The position numbers and the translations under genes were made by a program. Positions 62,346-64,000 of a DNA stretch of 64,000 nucleotides are shown here, in pieces; within the stretch, counting starts at the first letter, position 1; the number at the start of each line of letters is the position of its first letter. The notes beneath the pieces are model-generated. The model saw only the letters and a list, made by a program, of their open reading frames with translations, was not told the DNA's origin and did no database searches. The DNA is from Leptobrachium leishanense (taxonomy: Eukaryota > Chordata > Amphibia > Anura > Megophryidae). The stretch is from contig CM019066.1 of assembly GCA_009667805.1 (NCBI GenBank), positions 4,402,001 to 4,466,000 on the forward strand, in the 5' to 3' direction.

Positions 62346-62924
62346 TCATGTTTATGGGGCGATGCACAGGTGATCCTATCAGCAGATTGCCAAATTTGAG
62401 AGCTAGGGATGCTCATCGCCCCCCGTTCGTGCATCGTCTTTCCTCTTTTCCATTGTCTCTCCCTACCCTTTCACCACGCTTCCTCTCTTTCTCCCCTTCT
62501 CATGCCCATTTTCTCCCCTCCTCTTCCTTTTCCATGTAAATTCTCCCCCTCCAAATCCATTTCTCCTCATTTTTTATGGCCATCCCTCCTTTTTCAGTCA
62601 GTCCCTCCTTTTCATTCATGTTTCACCCCCTTTTCAATCCATTTCCCCTCCTGTGATGTTAATTTCACCCCATTCCCATCCTTTTTTTTTGCCTTTGCTG
62701 CTGCGGTTTCTGGGAGCGCTTTTAGCAAAGGTTTTGCAGGTGTTTTTCCTTCATCGCTGCTGGAGTCAGAATCACTGTTGGAGCTGGACTTGCTTTCTTG
62801 GCTGCGGATTTGGTTGCAGGACAGATTTAGCTGCAGCAGTCTTTGCAGCAGCTGTAGGAGTTGCTTTGTTGTGGGTGGGGGCACTGCACTGTAAACATGG
62901 CTTTGGCTTTTCTTTGCTGCTGAG

Positions 62925-63370
62925 CTCCACAGCAATAAAACTCACAGTAATGTGCAGTGTGGGCATATCCCAGAGCTCCACAGCAATAAAACTCACAGTA
63001 ATGTGCAGTGTGAGCATATCCCAGAGCTCCACAGCAATAAAACTCACAGTAATGTGCGGTGTGTATGCTCATATCACAGAGCTCCACAGCAATAAAACTC
63101 ACAGTAATGGGCCCTGTGTTGAGCGTATCCCAGAGCTCCACAGCAATAAAACTCACAGTAATGGGCCGTGTGTATGAGCATATCACAGAGCTCCACAGCA
63201 ATAAAACTCGCAGTAATGTGCGGTGTGTATGAGCGTATCCCACAGCTCCACAGCAATAAAACTCACAGTAATGTGTGGTGTGTATGAGCGTCACAGAGCT
63301 CCACAGCAATAAAACTCACAGTAATGGGCGGTGTGTATGAGCCGTATCACAGAGCTCCATAGCAATAAAC
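62925..63370 (-). repeat. About 58-bp minisatellite, array 2
   Basis: Eight or so units with CAGAGCTCCACAGCAATAAA, CTCACAGTAATG and GTGTGTATGAGCGTATC. Units are more alike than in array 1 at 59078-59480. Confidence 0.9.
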
Positions 63371-63379
63371 TCAAGAATT

Positions 63380-64000
63380 TAAAGAGAAAATTGAAACACT
63401 CAGAAAAAGGGGACAGAGAGGTAGAGAGCGCTGGAGAAGGGGGAGACAAAAAGGAGAGGGAGGAGAGACCAAAAGGAGTGAACTATAGCATGGAGAGAAG
63501 AAAGAGGTCGCTGGAGAAAATACATGCTGACAGTGCTGAAGTCAGACCTTAGAGCTGCACAGAGCGGAAAAGAGAAAGCAGGAGTAAAAAAGGAGACCAC
63601 TGGACACTGCTGAAGAGAGAGCTGAGATGAAGAGAGAGCTGGATATGGAGCTAGAGAAAATAGCTTTAGCTGGAGAGAAAGAGCTGGAAAGGGAGAGCTG
63701 GAGACAGAGTTAGAGATGGAGAAAGAGAGCTGGGACAGAGAAAGAGACAGCGGACGACAGCGATGAGAAGAGGAAAAGAGCTGAGAAAGGAAGAGACAGC
63801 TGGAGACAGAGGAAGAGGACAGCTGGAGACAGAGGAAGAGACAGCTGGAGACAGAGGAAGAGACAGCGGAACGGAGGAAGAGCAGCTGGGACAGAGCTGG
63901 AGACAGAGAGCTCAAAAAGCTGAGACAGACAGCGGGGGACAAAAGCTGAAGACAGCTGGGACAGAAAAGAGAAATCCGGGACAGACAGCTGGAGACAGAG
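63380..64000 (+). repeat. GA-rich region with 21-bp tandem units
   Basis: Purine-rich on the plus strand throughout. Near 63795-63880 the unit GACAGCTGGAGACAGAGGAAG is repeated about four times; elsewhere looser GAGAGCTGGA units. The long frame on the minus strand (63400-63942, rich in S, L and F) is a product of this composition, not a gene. Confidence 0.8.

Larger units (their letters stand above)
62019..64000. mobile_element. hAT-like element starting CAGAGCCGTAGCTAGC, right end outside window
   Basis: CAGAGCCGTAGCTAGCTCC is a typical terminal repeat of vertebrate hAT-like elements. It abuts the CR1 RT. No matching right end (CTACGGC...CTG) is present, so it probably runs past 64000 or has lost its right end. 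Contents: a fold-back (62106-62345), pyrimidine-rich DNA, the second 58-bp minisatellite array and GA-rich DNA. Confidence 0.5.

Noticed and set aside
59105..63309. Minus-strand frames reading SFIAVELCD-type repeats
   Set aside because: They translate the 58-bp minisatellite units in two places.
63400..63942. 180-codon leucine/serine-rich minus-strand frame resembling a membrane protein
   Set aside because: The region is GA-repeat DNA; the complement gives CT-rich codons for S, L and F without any motif.
1..64000. CRISPR array
   Set aside because: The tandem arrays have no unique spacers, and the window is clearly eukaryotic.
1..64000. tRNA, rRNA or snRNA genes
   Set aside because: I found no convincing A/B-box pair with a cloverleaf, nor rRNA or snRNA motifs. 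A dedicated scan (tRNAscan-SE, Infernal) would be needed to be sure.

Overview
This window is a dense, nested graveyard of eukaryotic transposable elements. I recognise no host gene, rRNA or tRNA. The content fits an amphibian, most likely a frog with a repeat-rich genome. It holds L2 and CR1 LINEs, a Penelope-like element (PLE) with a GIY-YIG endonuclease, Tc1/mariner relics, many hAT-type elements with 8-bp target duplications, TTAA-flanked elements, a Ty3/gypsy-like element with a PNMA-like Gag, and CR1 tails of a kind familiar from frog DNA. The species call is inference from repeat content only.

Layout. 1-3577: AT-rich DNA with a Tc1/mariner relic that carries two smaller insertions. 3586-17452: one very large nested unit with hAT-like ends and a perfect 8-bp target duplication; inside it lie a PLE (4363-11193) and an L2 LINE 3' part (12276-16809), itself split by two further hAT elements, one carrying a 2-kb minisatellite. 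17713-25000: two solo LTRs (17713-19096, 23477-24816), a CR1 tail, palindromic MITEs and PLE remnants. 25616-28000: CpG-rich hAT-like elements. 28320-32500: the longest L2 copy, with endonuclease and reverse transcriptase, frameshifted and broken by a 297-bp near-perfect hairpin. 33092-35290: a MITE, a CR1 tail and a Tc1 relic. 36066-41121: a young LTR element with 1.12-kb LTRs, Gag and protease but no polymerase. 45456-49275: an antisense L2 broken by a TTAA element and by a sense L2. 51357-53834: a solo LTR filled by a 31-bp minisatellite. 54085-58136: Tc1 relic, fold-back, hAT and PLE fragments. 58137-64000: a CR1 LINE split by hAT insertions, then a second hAT-like start with a matching minisatellite and GA-rich DNA.

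The elements do not form a pathway, but nesting gives relative ages: the large hAT and the antisense L2 are old hosts, and the PLE, the hairpin and the gag-protease LTR element are younger. The most notable items are the polymerase-less LTR retrotransposon with PNMA-like Gag, several hammerhead-ribozyme-like motifs in PLE terminal repeats, the head-to-head PLE, and the 14-kb nested hAT unit.
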